Program-made: the position numbers and the translations under genes
Part shown: piece by piece, positions 6,617 through 16,207 of the stretch
How positions within the stretch are numbered: position 1 is the stretch's first letter
Layout of the letters: the number at the start of each line of letters is the position of its first letter
NCBI GenBank assembly: GCA_016871415.1
Contig: VHDL01000011.1
Location: forward strand, 1-64,000
Direction of reading: 5' to 3'
DNA: 64,000 nucleotides
Source of the DNA: Verrucomicrobiota bacterium
GTDB lineage: Bacteria; Verrucomicrobiota; Verrucomicrobiia; Opitutales; UBA953
The notes under the pieces: generated by a model
What the model was told of the DNA's origin: nothing
The model's input: the letters and a program-made list of their open reading frames with translations, nothing else
The model's database searches: none

Positions 6617-9049
6617 ATGCTGCTCCGTCTCCTCGCCCTCCTCCTGCTGACGGCCTCCGTCGCCCGCGCAGCCTACCCCGGCTTCAGTTCCACGAAGCCC
6701 TTCGGCGGCCAGATCGGCTCCGAGTTCCAGCTCACCGTCGGCGGGACCAACCTCGATGACTTCGAGGACCTCATGTTCTACACGCCCGGCTTCAAGGTCA
6801 CCAAGGTAATCAGCCGTTCGGCGAACAAGGTCGAGATGATGGTCTCGATCGACAAGTCCGTCCGCCCCGGCAACCACGTCGTCCGCGTGCGCACGCGTAC
6901 CGGCGTGTCGCACATGCGGCAGTTCTTCGCCAGCCCCTTCCCCAACGTCGAGGAGGCGGAGCCCAACAACGAGTTCACTCAGGCGCACACCGTCGCGCTC
7001 GGCTCCACCGTCGAGGGCGTGGTGCTCTCCGAGGACGTCGACTACTACAAGGTGGCCGTGAAGAAAGGGCAGCGCATCAGCGTGCAGGTCGACGGCCTGC
7101 GTCTCGGCGCCATCCCCCAGGGCGCGATGGATCCCTACGTGGCGATCCTGGACAAGGGACGCTTCGAGAAGGCGTTCTCCGACGACACCATCCTGCACCG
7201 TCAGGACGGCTACTGCTCCTTCATCTCGGAATACGACGGCGAATACTACGTGATGGTGCGCGAGTCCTCCTACCGCGGGTCGGGGAACTCCTTCTACCGC
7301 CTGCACGTCGGCGACTTCCCGAGGCCGGACGCCATCTATCCCGCCGGCGGCAAGGTCGGCGCCAAGCTGCAGGTCCGCTTCGTCGAGGGCCGTGAATCCT
7401 TCACCGAGGAGGTCCAGTTGCCCGCCGAGGAGGACGCCGACTTCATGCTTCTTCCGCGCACCCGCGCCAACACCCCCTCGGGCAACGTCTTCCGTCTCTC
7501 GTCCTTCGACAACACCCTGGAGGCCGAGCCCAACGAAACGGCGGAGCAGGGCACCCTCGCCGCCGAGGCTCCCGCCTACGCGCTCAACGGCATCATCGAG
7601 AAGCCCGGCGACGTGGACTTCTTCCGCATCCCGCTCAAGAAGGGACAGACCATCGAAGGGCGCGCCTTCGCCCAGACCTTCGGTTCCCCCCTCGATCCGA
7701 CCGTGTCCGTGCTCAATTCGGCCGGCCGTCCCCTGACCTCCAATGACGACGGTGGCGGCATGCGCCGTCTCGACTCGCGTTTCCGCCTGACCGTGCCCGC
7801 CGACGGCGTCTACATCGTGCGCGTCTCCGACCACCTCGAGCGCGGAGGCCCCAACTTCGTCTACCGCATCGAGGTCGTCGCCTCGCAGCCCAGCCTGACC
7901 TTCGCGTCCCCCGACTACGTCGTCAACGACACCAGCTACCGTCAGTTCATGGCCGTGCCGCGCGGAGGCCGCATGGCCCTCCTCTTCAACTTCACCCGCA
8001 ACGGCGTCGGCGGCGACTTCAAGTTCGAGGTGCCCGGCCTGCCCGTCGGCGTGAAGGCGCTGACCTCCGACGCTCCCGGCTCGCTGCCCAACGTGCCTTT
8101 CCTGCTCGAGGCCGCGCCCGACGCGCCGCTCGGGCACGGCCTTTCCTCCGTCCGTCTCGTGTCCGCCGATCCCGCCGTGAAAATCGTCGGACAGATGCGG
8201 CGCACCTACGACATCGTGCGCATCGGCAACGTCATCTACTACCAGGGCGTCGAGGACACGCTCCCGGTCGCGGTGATCGAGGAGGCCCCTTACTCCCTCG
8301 AGATCGAGAAGCCCGCCGTGCCGCTCGTGTGCAACGGCATCCTTCCTCTCAAGGTCGTCGCCAAGCGCAAGGAGGGGTTCAAGGGCCCCATCCGCGTCTT
8401 CATGACCTGGACTCCGCCCGGCATCTCCTCCCTCGGTGAGCAGACGATTCCCGAAGGTGGCGATTCCTGCGTCTTCCAGCTCAGCGCCAACGCGGGCGTG
8501 GCCACCCAGGCTTGGAACTTCACCGTGATGGGCGAGGCCGACGCCGGCAAAGGCCGCGTCTTCAACGCCGCCCCCTTCTGCGAAATCCGCACCGAGGACG
8601 CCTTTGTCGCCGCCAACGCCGTGCCCCTCACCGCCGTCGAGCGCGGCAAGGAGGCCGTGATGGCCACCAACTTCGAGGCCCCGCGCGCCTTCGAGGGAGA
8701 AGCCGTCGCCACGCTGGTCGGCGTGCCTGACACCATCCAGATCGCTCCCATCAAGGTCACCAAGGACACCAAGGAGATGCGGTTCAACGTCGTGACCACC
8801 GAGGCCTCCCCCGTGGGCAAGAAGGAGAACCTCTTCGTCCAGGTCGAGATCCCCGTCGGCAAGGGCACTTCCATCCATCGCATCGCCCTCGGTTCCTCCC
8901 TCCGCATCGACGCCCCCCGCAAGGCCACTCCCGTAGCCAAGGCCGCGCCTGCCGCCGCCCCCAAGGCCGCGGCGCCCGCCGCGCCCGCGCCCGTCGTGCT
9001 CTCCCGCCTCGAGCAGCTCCGTCAGGAGAAGGCCGCGGCCAAGAACTGA
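6617..9049 (+). CDS. Secreted protein with two pre-peptidase C-terminal (PPC) domains
   Basis: This 810-residue protein starts with a signal peptide (about 1-18, ending ASVARA). An IPT/TIG-like beta domain follows (about 20-110). PPC-type beta domains then start at EEAEPNNEF (about residue 113) and EAEPNE (about 302), each with the VDYY/VDFF....KKGQ pattern. The C-terminal third is of unknown fold and ends in an Ala/Pro/Lys-rich tail. PPC domains usually assist secretion or binding of extracellular enzymes; no catalytic domain is seen. The gene lies 63 bases after the DUF1501 gene and 7 bases before the DUF1549/DUF1553 gene, so it is probably an extracytoplasmic partner of both. Confidence 0.85.
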   Translation: MLLRLLALLLLTASVARAAYPGFSSTKPFGGQIGSEFQLTVGGTNLDDFEDLMFYTPGFKVTKVISRSANKVEMMVSIDKSVRPGNHVVRVRTRTGVSHMRQFFASPFPNVEEAEPNNEFTQAHTVALGSTVEGVVLSEDVDYYKVAVKKGQRISVQVDGLRLGAIPQGAMDPYVAILDKGRFEKAFSDDTILHRQDGYCSFISEYDGEYYVMVRESSYRGSGNSFYRLHVGDFPRPDAIYPAGGKVGAKLQVRFVEGRESFTEEVQLPAEEDADFMLLPRTRANTPSGNVFRLSSFDNTLEAEPNETAEQGTLAAEAPAYALNGIIEKPGDVDFFRIPLKKGQTIEGRAFAQTFGSPLDPTVSVLNSAGRPLTSNDDGGGMRRLDSRFRLTVPADGVYIVRVSDHLERGGPNFVYRIEVVASQPSLTFASPDYVVNDTSYRQFMAVPRGGRMALLFNFTRNGVGGDFKFEVPGLPVGVKALTSDAPGSLPNVPFLLEAAPDAPLGHGLSSVRLVSADPAVKIVGQMRRTYDIVRIGNVIYYQGVEDTLPVAVIEEAPYSLEIEKPAVPLVCNGILPLKVVAKRKEGFKGPIRVFMTWTPPGISSLGEQTIPEGGDSCVFQLSANAGVATQAWNFTVMGEADAGKGRVFNAAPFCEIRTEDAFVAANAVPLTAVERGKEAVMATNFEAPRAFEGEAVATLVGVPDTIQIAPIKVTKDTKEMRFNVVTTEASPVGKKENLFVQVEIPVGKGTSIHRIALGSSLRIDAPRKATPVAKAAPAAAPKAAAPAAPAPVVLSRLEQLRQEKAAAKN

Positions 9050-9056
9050 TCCCTTC

Positions 9057-11846
9057 ATGAGACTCTCAGCCCTCCTTCCGCTGCTGCTGGTCTCCCTGGC
9101 CGGAGCCGCTCCCGTGTCCTTTGACGAGGTGCGTCCCGTCCTCGAAGGGCGCTGCGTCGAGTGCCACAATCCGGCGAAGGTGAAGGGCAAGCTACTCATG
9201 ACCACCCGTGAGGAGATGGCCAAGGGCGGCGAGAGCGGCGCGTCGCTGCTGAGTCCCAAGGACGGGGAGATCGTGAAGCGCATCACCCTGCCCAAGGGTC
9301 ATGACGACATCATGCCCCCGAAGGACGGCCCTTTGGCGGCCGCTGAGATCGACCTTTTGCGCCGCTGGGTCGCCGAGGGCGCCGTCTGGACCTCCGGCGT
9401 CGTGCTCAAGGCCCGGGACAAGGCCGAGGAGACCGCGCGCGCCGAGCTGACCGCCAAGCTGGCCACCATCCAGAAGCTCGAGATTCTCCCTCCCTCCTTC
9501 TCGCTCGAGACCCGTCGCGACCTGCACCGTGTCGTCGTCTTCGCCACCTTCTCCGACGCCACCACGCGTGACGTGACCGCGTTCGCCAAGCTCAACGTCG
9601 CCGACGGCAAGATCGCCCGGCTCGACGGTTTCAGCCTCGCTGCCGCCGGCGACGCCGGCGCCACCGAGCTCGTCGCCCAGATCGGCGGCCTCACCGCCAA
9701 GGCGCCCGTCGCGGTCAAGGACGGCCTCAAGGATCGTGCCGTCTCGTTCCGTCTGGACGTGATGCCCGTGTTCCTCCGCGCCAACTGCAACAGCGGCGGC
9801 TGCCACGGCGCCGCCCGCGGCAAGGACGGTTTCCGCCTCTCCCTCTTCGGCATGGATCCCGCCGGCGACTACGTGCGTCTCACCCGTGAGATGGTCGGCC
9901 GTCGCATCAACCTGGCCATCCCCGAGGAAAGCACCGTCATCGAGAAGGCCGTGGGCGCCGTCCCGCATTCCGGCAACAAGCTCTACGACGCCGATTCGGC
10001 CTACAACAAGGCCGTCCTCGAGTGGATCACCAACGGGGCCAAGGACGATCCGGCCGACGTGGCCAAGGTCACCGGCATCGAGATCTTCCCCTCCCAGATC
10101 GTCCTGGAAGGGCCCGGCGCCACCCAGCAGATCACCGTCCGGGCCAAGTATTCCGACGGCACCGATCGCGACGTCACCGAGCTCGCCGTCTTCACGTCCA
10201 ACAACGACCCCGTGGCCGCCATCACCAAGGGCGGTCTCGTGAAGTCGGGCGACCGCGGCGCGGCCTTCATGCTGGCCCGCTTCAACGTCTACAGCATCAC
10301 CTCCCAGGTCATCGTCATCCCCCAGGGCCTGAAGTATGAGCGCCCCAAGGCCGAGGAGTTCAACTACGTGGACAAGGCCGTCAACGAGCGCCTGCACCGC
10401 CTGCGCATCCTGCCTTCCGAACTCTGCGACGACGAGACCTTCGTGCGCCGCGTGCACATCGACGTCGTGGGACTCTACCCCAAGCCCGACGAGATCCGCG
10501 CCTTCGTGGCCGACAAGTCCCCGGACAAGCGCGCCAAGCTCGTCGACGCCCTGCTCCAGCGCAAGGAGTTCACCGAGCTCTGGGTGATGAAGTGGTCCGA
10601 GCTCCTGCAGATCCGTTCCGGCATCAATCAGGGCAACAACGCGCCCCCCTTCTATAAGAACGCGCTGCTCTACTACAACTGGCTGGCCGACCGCATCGGC
10701 AAGAACGTGCCCATCGACAAGGTCGTGGTCGAGCTCCTCTCCTCCAGCGGCGGCACGGTCTCCGTCCCGTCGGTCAACTACTACCAAAACGAGCTCGATC
10801 GCCTGAAGCTCTCCGAGAACGTCGCGCAGGTGTTCATGGGCATGCGCCTGCAGTGCGCCCAGTGTCACAACCATCCTTTCGACCGCTGGACGATGGACGA
10901 CTACTACGGTTTCAACGCCTTCTTCGCCCAGATCGGACGCAAGACGACCGACGACCCCCAGGAGGTCGTCGTCTTCAACAGCCACAACGGAGAGTCGCAG
11001 CACTTCCTCACCAAGCAGAACGTCAAGCCCAAGTTCCTCGGCGCCGAGGAGCCTGACCTCAAGCCGGGCGATGACCGCCGACGCGTGCTGGCCGAATGGC
11101 TGGCCTCGCCGCGCAACCCGTACTTCGCCCGTAACCTGGCCAACATCGTCTGGGCCCACTTCTTCGGAGTCGGCGTCGTAGATCCGGTCGACGACGTGCG
11201 CATCTCCAACCCGCCCTCCAATCCCGAGCTGCTCGACGAGCTCGCGAAGCGCCTGACCGATTACAACTACGACTTCCGTCGCATCGTGCGCGACATCGTG
11301 CTCTCGGCCGCCTACCAGCGCAGCTCGAAGCCCAACGAGACCAACGCCGGCGACCGCCTGAACTTCGCCCGCTCCCAAGTGCGCCGCGTCCGCGCCGAGG
11401 TCCTGCTCGACGCCATCTCGCAGATCACCGAGACCCCGAACAAGTTCCAGGGCCTGCCCCTCGGGGCCCGTGCGGTGCAAATCGCTGACGGCGCGGTGTC
11501 CAACTACTTCCTGACGACCTTCGGCCGCGCCAAGCGCGAGTCGGTCGCCTCCAGCGAGGTGAAGACCGACCCCTCGCTGTCGCAGGCGCTTCACTTGATG
11601 AATGGCGACGCCCTCAACGAACGCATCCGCCGCGGCAAAGTCGTCGAGACTCTGGTCGCCGCCGGCAAGAAGGACCCCGAAATCGTGGACGAGCTCTTCA
11701 TGCGCGTCTTCGGACGCCGTCCGCTGCCCGCCGAGACCGCGGCCGTCGTGAAGTCGGTCGCCGCCGAGCCGGAGAGCCGGCTGGCGGTCCTAGAGGACGC
11801 CTTTTGGGCGCTGATGAACTCCAAGGAATTCTACTTCAATCACTGA
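9057..11846 (+). CDS. Planctomycete-type cytochrome, DUF1549/DUF1553 protein
   Basis: This 929-residue secreted protein has, in order, a signal peptide (1-18) and a PSD1-type cytochrome c domain with CVECH (Cys33, Cys36, His37) and the later MPPKDGPL ligand loop. A second cysteine motif, CNSGGCHG, follows at about residue 243, then a Big2-like Ig domain (about 340-425). DUF1549 starts at FNYVDKAVNERL (about 435) and contains CAQCHNHPFDRWT near 600. DUF1553 ends the protein with HLMNGDALNERI and NSKEFYFNH. These proteins are abundant in Planctomycetes and Verrucomicrobiota and are thought to bind haem, but their electron partner is unknown. The gene is the third of the operon, 13 bases before the next. 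Confidence 0.92.
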   Translation: MRLSALLPLLLVSLAGAAPVSFDEVRPVLEGRCVECHNPAKVKGKLLMTTREEMAKGGESGASLLSPKDGEIVKRITLPKGHDDIMPPKDGPLAAAEIDLLRRWVAEGAVWTSGVVLKARDKAEETARAELTAKLATIQKLEILPPSFSLETRRDLHRVVVFATFSDATTRDVTAFAKLNVADGKIARLDGFSLAAAGDAGATELVAQIGGLTAKAPVAVKDGLKDRAVSFRLDVMPVFLRANCNSGGCHGAARGKDGFRLSLFGMDPAGDYVRLTREMVGRRINLAIPEESTVIEKAVGAVPHSGNKLYDADSAYNKAVLEWITNGAKDDPADVAKVTGIEIFPSQIVLEGPGATQQITVRAKYSDGTDRDVTELAVFTSNNDPVAAITKGGLVKSGDRGAAFMLARFNVYSITSQVIVIPQGLKYERPKAEEFNYVDKAVNERLHRLRILPSELCDDETFVRRVHIDVVGLYPKPDEIRAFVADKSPDKRAKLVDALLQRKEFTELWVMKWSELLQIRSGINQGNNAPPFYKNALLYYNWLADRIGKNVPIDKVVVELLSSSGGTVSVPSVNYYQNELDRLKLSENVAQVFMGMRLQCAQCHNHPFDRWTMDDYYGFNAFFAQIGRKTTDDPQEVVVFNSHNGESQHFLTKQNVKPKFLGAEEPDLKPGDDRRRVLAEWLASPRNPYFARNLANIVWAHFFGVGVVDPVDDVRISNPPSNPELLDELAKRLTDYNYDFRRIVRDIVLSAAYQRSSKPNETNAGDRLNFARSQVRRVRAEVLLDAISQITETPNKFQGLPLGARAVQIADGAVSNYFLTTFGRAKRESVASSEVKTDPSLSQALHLMNGDALNERIRRGKVVETLVAAGKKDPEIVDELFMRVFGRRPLPAETAAVVKSVAAEPESRLAVLEDAFWALMNSKEFYFNH

Positions 11847-11859
11847 TCGCCCCGCATCG

Positions 11860-14760
11860 ATGCGCGTCCGCCTGCTCATTCGCCAGTCCCTCGTCTGCGC
11901 CGCCTTGCTCAGCGTCTGCGCCCAGGCGCAGGACAAGCTGACGTACGATGACCACATCCGGCCCCTCCTTGAGAACAAGTGCTTCTCGTGCCACAACCCG
12001 GACAAGAAGAAGGGCGGCCTCGAACTGACGAGCTATGCCGGCCTCGTGGACGGCGGTTCCGGCGGTGCGGTCATCGACCCGGGCAATCCTTTGGCCAGCC
12101 GTCTCTGGACCTACAGCGCCAAGAAGGAGGAGCCCTTCATGCCGCCCGAAGGGGCGCCGCTTGACGCAAAGGACCTCGTGACGCTCGCCAAATGGATCGA
12201 GGGCGGAGCCCTCCAGTCCAAGAACAGCGTCGCGCGCAAGTCGAACCGTCCCAAGGTCGAACTGGCCGTCACCGGTTCCGCAGGCAAGCCCGACGGGCCC
12301 GCCGCGCGCCCCGAGCACGTGCTGCTCGAGCCCGTGGTCGTCACCCCGCGCACCACCGCGGTCGTCGCCATGGCCGCGAGTCCTTGGACCTCGCTGCTCG
12401 CCGTCGCAGGTCAGAAGCAGGTTCTTCTTTACGACACTGACACCCGGGAGCTCGCCGGCATCCTGCCTTACCCCGAGGGCTACGCCCGTTCGCTGAAATT
12501 CAGCGCCAACGGCTCGCTGCTCATCCTCGGAGGAGGCCGCGGCGGGAAGTTCGGACACGCCGTGGTCTGGGATGTGCGCACCGGACGGCGCATTGCCGAG
12601 GCGGGCAAGGAGTTCGATCAGCTGATGTCCGCCGACATCTCCCCAGATTACCGCCGGATTGTCATCGGCACCAACACCAAGAAGGTGAAGTGCTACGACG
12701 TGACCAACGGCGAGGAGCTCTACCTTATCTCGAAGCACACCGAGTGGGTCACGGGTGCCGACTTCAGCCCCGACGGCATCCTCCTCGCCACCTCCGACCG
12801 TAACGGAAATGTCATGGTCTGGGAGGCCGACAACGGCGGTGAGTTCTTCAACCTCGGGCAGCATCAGAAGTCGGTCACGGGTCTCGCTTGGCGCGCCGAC
12901 TCCAACGTGCTCGCGAGCTGCTCCGCCGACGGCACGGTTTCGACCTGGGAGATGAAGACCGGTAAGCGCGTCGCCAACTGGACTGCGCACGGCGGCGGCG
13001 TCGAGGCCGCCTCCTTCACCCCGGACGGCCGACTGGTGACCTGCGGACAGGACGGCAAGGTCGCCCTGTGGTCCGTCGAGGGCAAGAAGCTCGGCGAGTC
13101 CCAGTCGCAAGGCGACGTGGTCTCTTCGGTGGTGGCCCTGCACGACGGCAAGTCCGCGGTTTCGGGTAACTGGCTGGGCGAGATCAAGTTCATCGACCTC
13201 ACCAACGGGCAGGCCGCCGCCCAGATTTCATCTAATCCGCCCAAGATTGCCGACCGTATCGCGGAGACCGAGCGGCGCATCGCCGAGCTCGAGGCTTCGC
13301 TCGCGGCCAATCCCGTGACCGAGCCCACGCCCGTCGAGGCCGCCGATGCCACGCTTTCCAAGGCGCGTACCGCGCGGGCCGAGCTTCCCTCCCTGCGGGA
13401 GCGCCTCGTCACGCTGAAGGCCGCCCAGTTCAACGTCGGCCTGCTCTCCGAGCAGGACCGTCTCTCCAAGATCGAAGTCGACATCGCCGACCTCGTCGCA
13501 GCACGCACGGAGAACGAGGCCGCCGTCAAGCAGGCCGAGGCCAGGCTGCCGGTCGCCCGGCAGGCTCGCGATGACGCCGCCGCTAGGATTGCTCCGCTGG
13601 AGCAGGCCGTGGCCCTCATCAAGGGCGCGCTGCCCGCCATGGAGAAGAATCTCTCCGCGCCGCGTCAGGCCGAGGCCGAGGCAGCCGGACGTCTTGAGTC
13701 GCGCACCAGGACCGTCGCCGAGGCGCAGGCCGCCCTCGAGAAGGCCGTGAACACCAATCAGATGAACGTCAACGCCGCCAAGGCGGCCGTCGAGCAGTTC
13801 AACGCGTCCATCGAGCCCGTCCGTCTGCAGCGCAACGCTGCCCGCACTGCCGCCGAGGTCGCCGCCAATAACCTGGAGACCGCCCAAAAGATCCAGGCCT
13901 CGGCGGAGGGCGTCGCCACCGCAGCAGCCGGTTTCCGCGCGAAGGCCGAGGCTACGGTCAAGGCGCAGGGCAAGGAGCTGACGGCGGCACAGTCCACCCT
14001 TAAGGCCGCCGAAGATTCCGCCGCCGCCGCGCAGTCCGAATTCGATGCGGCGCGCAGCTTCAAGGCCGTCTTCTACGTCACCTATTTTGAAAGGAAGCGG
14101 ACCTCCGCGCAGTCCTTGGAGAACGCGAAGTCCAAGGTGCTTTCCGCCCAGGCCGCGGTCGCCTCCGCGCGCGCGGTCCTCGCCGAGCGTGAGAAGGCGC
14201 TGGCCGCGGCCGACGTCGCTCACAAGGCCGAGCAGGCCAAGGTCGATGCCCTCGCCGCCGAAACCGCCAAGGTTCAGAAGGGTCATGCGGCCGCCAAGGC
14301 CGAGCTCGACCGCCTGATGGCCATCCGCGAAGGCCAGATTAAGGAGAGGCAGGCCAAGGAAGCCGCCGTCGCCAAGCTCGAGAAGGACCAGCAGGCCGGG
14401 CTCGCACCCCTGCAGGCCGCCGTCAAGGCGGCACAGGAGGGTGTGCCTCCGCTGGAGAAGGCCCTGGCCGAAGCCCGTGTGCGGCTCGCCGAAGCCTCCA
14501 AGTCCCTCATGGCCAGGCAGGCCGAGCTCGCTCAGGCCGAGAAGGCCCTCGCTGAAGGCCGTCAGGCGCTCGAAGTCGCCGCTAAGGCGCTCGTCTCCGC
14601 CGAGAAGGAAGGTCCGCAGCGTCTGAAAAATCTCGAGGAGATTGCTAAGTCCCTCGAATCCCTTCACCCGCAGGTGGAGCCGCTCAAGGCCAAGGTCGCC
14701 CAGGACCGTGAGCGATACCTCGCCCTGCTGCCGAGGAAGGAAGCCCCCAAGGCCAATTGA
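11860..14760 (+). CDS. Secreted cytochrome c-WD40 protein with long C-terminal coiled coil
   Basis: This 966-residue protein has a signal peptide (1-24), a PSD1-type cytochrome domain with CFSCH (Cys41, Cys44, His45) and the MPPEGAPL loop, and a WD40 beta-propeller (about 120-435). Propeller repeats carry ADFSPDGILLATSDRNGNV and LAWRADSNVLASCSADGTV. About 500 residues of Ala/Glu/Lys-rich heptad sequence follow, with no other domain. The cytochrome-WD40 head is a known Verrucomicrobia/Planctomycete combination. The very long coiled coil is the unusual part and could span the periplasm or mediate assembly. It is the last gene of the DUF1501 operon; the next gene starts 46 bases later. Confidence 0.88.
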   Translation: MRVRLLIRQSLVCAALLSVCAQAQDKLTYDDHIRPLLENKCFSCHNPDKKKGGLELTSYAGLVDGGSGGAVIDPGNPLASRLWTYSAKKEEPFMPPEGAPLDAKDLVTLAKWIEGGALQSKNSVARKSNRPKVELAVTGSAGKPDGPAARPEHVLLEPVVVTPRTTAVVAMAASPWTSLLAVAGQKQVLLYDTDTRELAGILPYPEGYARSLKFSANGSLLILGGGRGGKFGHAVVWDVRTGRRIAEAGKEFDQLMSADISPDYRRIVIGTNTKKVKCYDVTNGEELYLISKHTEWVTGADFSPDGILLATSDRNGNVMVWEADNGGEFFNLGQHQKSVTGLAWRADSNVLASCSADGTVSTWEMKTGKRVANWTAHGGGVEAASFTPDGRLVTCGQDGKVALWSVEGKKLGESQSQGDVVSSVVALHDGKSAVSGNWLGEIKFIDLTNGQAAAQISSNPPKIADRIAETERRIAELEASLAANPVTEPTPVEAADATLSKARTARAELPSLRERLVTLKAAQFNVGLLSEQDRLSKIEVDIADLVAARTENEAAVKQAEARLPVARQARDDAAARIAPLEQAVALIKGALPAMEKNLSAPRQAEAEAAGRLESRTRTVAEAQAALEKAVNTNQMNVNAAKAAVEQFNASIEPVRLQRNAARTAAEVAANNLETAQKIQASAEGVATAAAGFRAKAEATVKAQGKELTAAQSTLKAAEDSAAAAQSEFDAARSFKAVFYVTYFERKRTSAQSLENAKSKVLSAQAAVASARAVLAEREKALAAADVAHKAEQAKVDALAAETAKVQKGHAAAKAELDRLMAIREGQIKERQAKEAAVAKLEKDQQAGLAPLQAAVKAAQEGVPPLEKALAEARVRLAEASKSLMARQAELAQAEKALAEGRQALEVAAKALVSAEKEGPQRLKNLEEIAKSLESLHPQVEPLKAKVAQDRERYLALLPRKEAPKAN

Positions 14761-14806
14761 GCCGTTGCGTCTCGCCCGGCGCCTGCGGACGTGAAAGACC
14801 TCCGTC

Positions 14807-16039
14807 ATGCGATTGCGCCGTGAATTCATCGCCGCCACCCTGACGGCGGGCCTAGGGTCCGCCCTGGCCGCCTGCGTGCCGAAGGGGAGGTCGCCGCGCA
14901 TCGTCCTGCGTTCTTCCTGGCAGACCGTGAACATCGGGGACATCGCCCATACGCCGGGCGTGCTCGCGTTGCTGGAGAGACACCTGCCCGAGGCCGAGAT
15001 TACCCTCTGGCCCAGCAACGTCGAAAACGGCGTCGCGGACCTGCTCAGGCGGCGATTCCCGCGTCTGCGGATTGTCGGCCCCAAGCCCGACGTCGCCAAG
15101 CTCTACGCCGAGAACGATTTCCTGCTGCACGGCTCCGGCCCCTCGCTGGTGGGCGAGAAGCAGGTGGCGATGTGGCGCCAGCAGGGTCAGAAGCCCTATG
15201 GCGTGCTGGGCATCACCCAGGGCAAGCCGACGCCAGAGACCGTCGAGATCCTCAGCGGCGCCCAGTTCGTCTACTTCCGCGACTCGGTCTCGCTCGAGAC
15301 CGCCAAGGCCGGCGGCGTGAAGTGCCCGGTGATGGAGTTCGGCCCGGACGGTGCCTTCGCGACCGACCTGCGCGACGAAGGCCGTGCCGAGGAATTCCTG
15401 GAGGCCAACGGCCTCGAACCCGGGCGGTTCCTGTGCTGCATCCCACGCTACCGCCTGACCCCCTACTGGCGCGTAAAGCCCGGCGTGAAGTTTGATCCGG
15501 TCCGACAGGTTCGGAACGACGAGAAGAAGGAGTCGGACCATGCGCAGTTGCGCGAGGCGATCGTGCAGGTCGTGAACAGGACCGGCCACAAGGTCCTCAT
15601 TTGTCCGGAGGACCGCACGCAGATGCTGCTCGGCAAGGAGATTCTCTTCGACCGTCTGCCCTATGAAGTCCGCGCGCGTGTCGTGTGGCGGCCCGACTAC
15701 TGGCTGACCGATGAGGCCCTGAGCGTCTACGTCCGCAGCGCCGGCCTGTTCGGTAACGAGATGCACTCGCCCATCATGGCCGTCGGCAACGGGGTGCCGG
15801 CCATCGTCTGCCGCTGGGCCGAGCAGACTTCAAAGGGCGTCATGTGGAAGGACATTGGACTTTCCGAGTGGCTGTTCGACATGGACGATCCCGCCCAGCA
15901 TGCGGGCATCGTTCCCGCCGTGCTGACGATGGTCGCCGACCCTGCGGCCGCGCGTGCCAAGGTGCGTCGGGCCCAGATCGTGCTTCAGGAACGTCAGGCC
16001 GCGTCCTTGGGGCGCGTCCGGACCGCCGTCGGGGCTTAG
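14807..16039 (+). CDS. Exported polysaccharide pyruvyl transferase-like protein
   Basis: This 410-residue protein shows the pyruvyl transferase fold: an N-terminal NIGDIAHTPGVLALLERHLP block (residues 44-63), a central HGSGPSLVGEKQVAMW segment, YFRDSVSLE, and a late FGNEMHSPIMAVGNGVPAIV motif typical of the family. Family members transfer pyruvate from phosphoenolpyruvate to sugars of exopolysaccharides and normally act in the cytoplasm. Here the N-terminus (MRLRREFIAATLTAGLGSALAAC) looks like a Tat or lipoprotein signal with Cys at 23, which would put the protein outside the cytoplasm. Such proteins have also been annotated in secreted form in PVC bacteria; the role is uncertain. It follows the cytochrome operon. 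Confidence 0.75.
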   Translation: MRLRREFIAATLTAGLGSALAACVPKGRSPRIVLRSSWQTVNIGDIAHTPGVLALLERHLPEAEITLWPSNVENGVADLLRRRFPRLRIVGPKPDVAKLYAENDFLLHGSGPSLVGEKQVAMWRQQGQKPYGVLGITQGKPTPETVEILSGAQFVYFRDSVSLETAKAGGVKCPVMEFGPDGAFATDLRDEGRAEEFLEANGLEPGRFLCCIPRYRLTPYWRVKPGVKFDPVRQVRNDEKKESDHAQLREAIVQVVNRTGHKVLICPEDRTQMLLGKEILFDRLPYEVRARVVWRPDYWLTDEALSVYVRSAGLFGNEMHSPIMAVGNGVPAIVCRWAEQTSKGVMWKDIGLSEWLFDMDDPAQHAGIVPAVLTMVADPAAARAKVRRAQIVLQERQAASLGRVRTAVGA

Positions 16040-16095
16040 TACGGGGTTGACCCATCAGGGTGGCCACCTTTGATGGACTTTCAGTCTGGTTCAAA

Positions 16096-16183
<88 letters not shown>

Positions 16184-16207
16184 GACTGGATCGCGGGCCT
16201 TCTTTGA

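Noticed and set aside
5375-9295. Very long minus-strand open frame (1306 codons) opposite DUF1501 and the PPC gene
   Set aside because: It is low-complexity Gly/Val/Asp/His-rich sequence, the typical mirror of a GC-rich gene, and overlaps two well-supported plus-strand genes.
9192-11594. Minus-strand open frame (800 codons) opposite the DUF1549/DUF1553 gene
   Set aside because: Shadow of a strong cytochrome gene; no domain or start signal of its own.
13228-15099. Minus-strand open frame (623 codons) opposite the coiled-coil tail
   Set aside because: Gly/Leu-rich mirror of the Ala/Glu/Lys coiled coil; overlaps the gene at 14807 as well.
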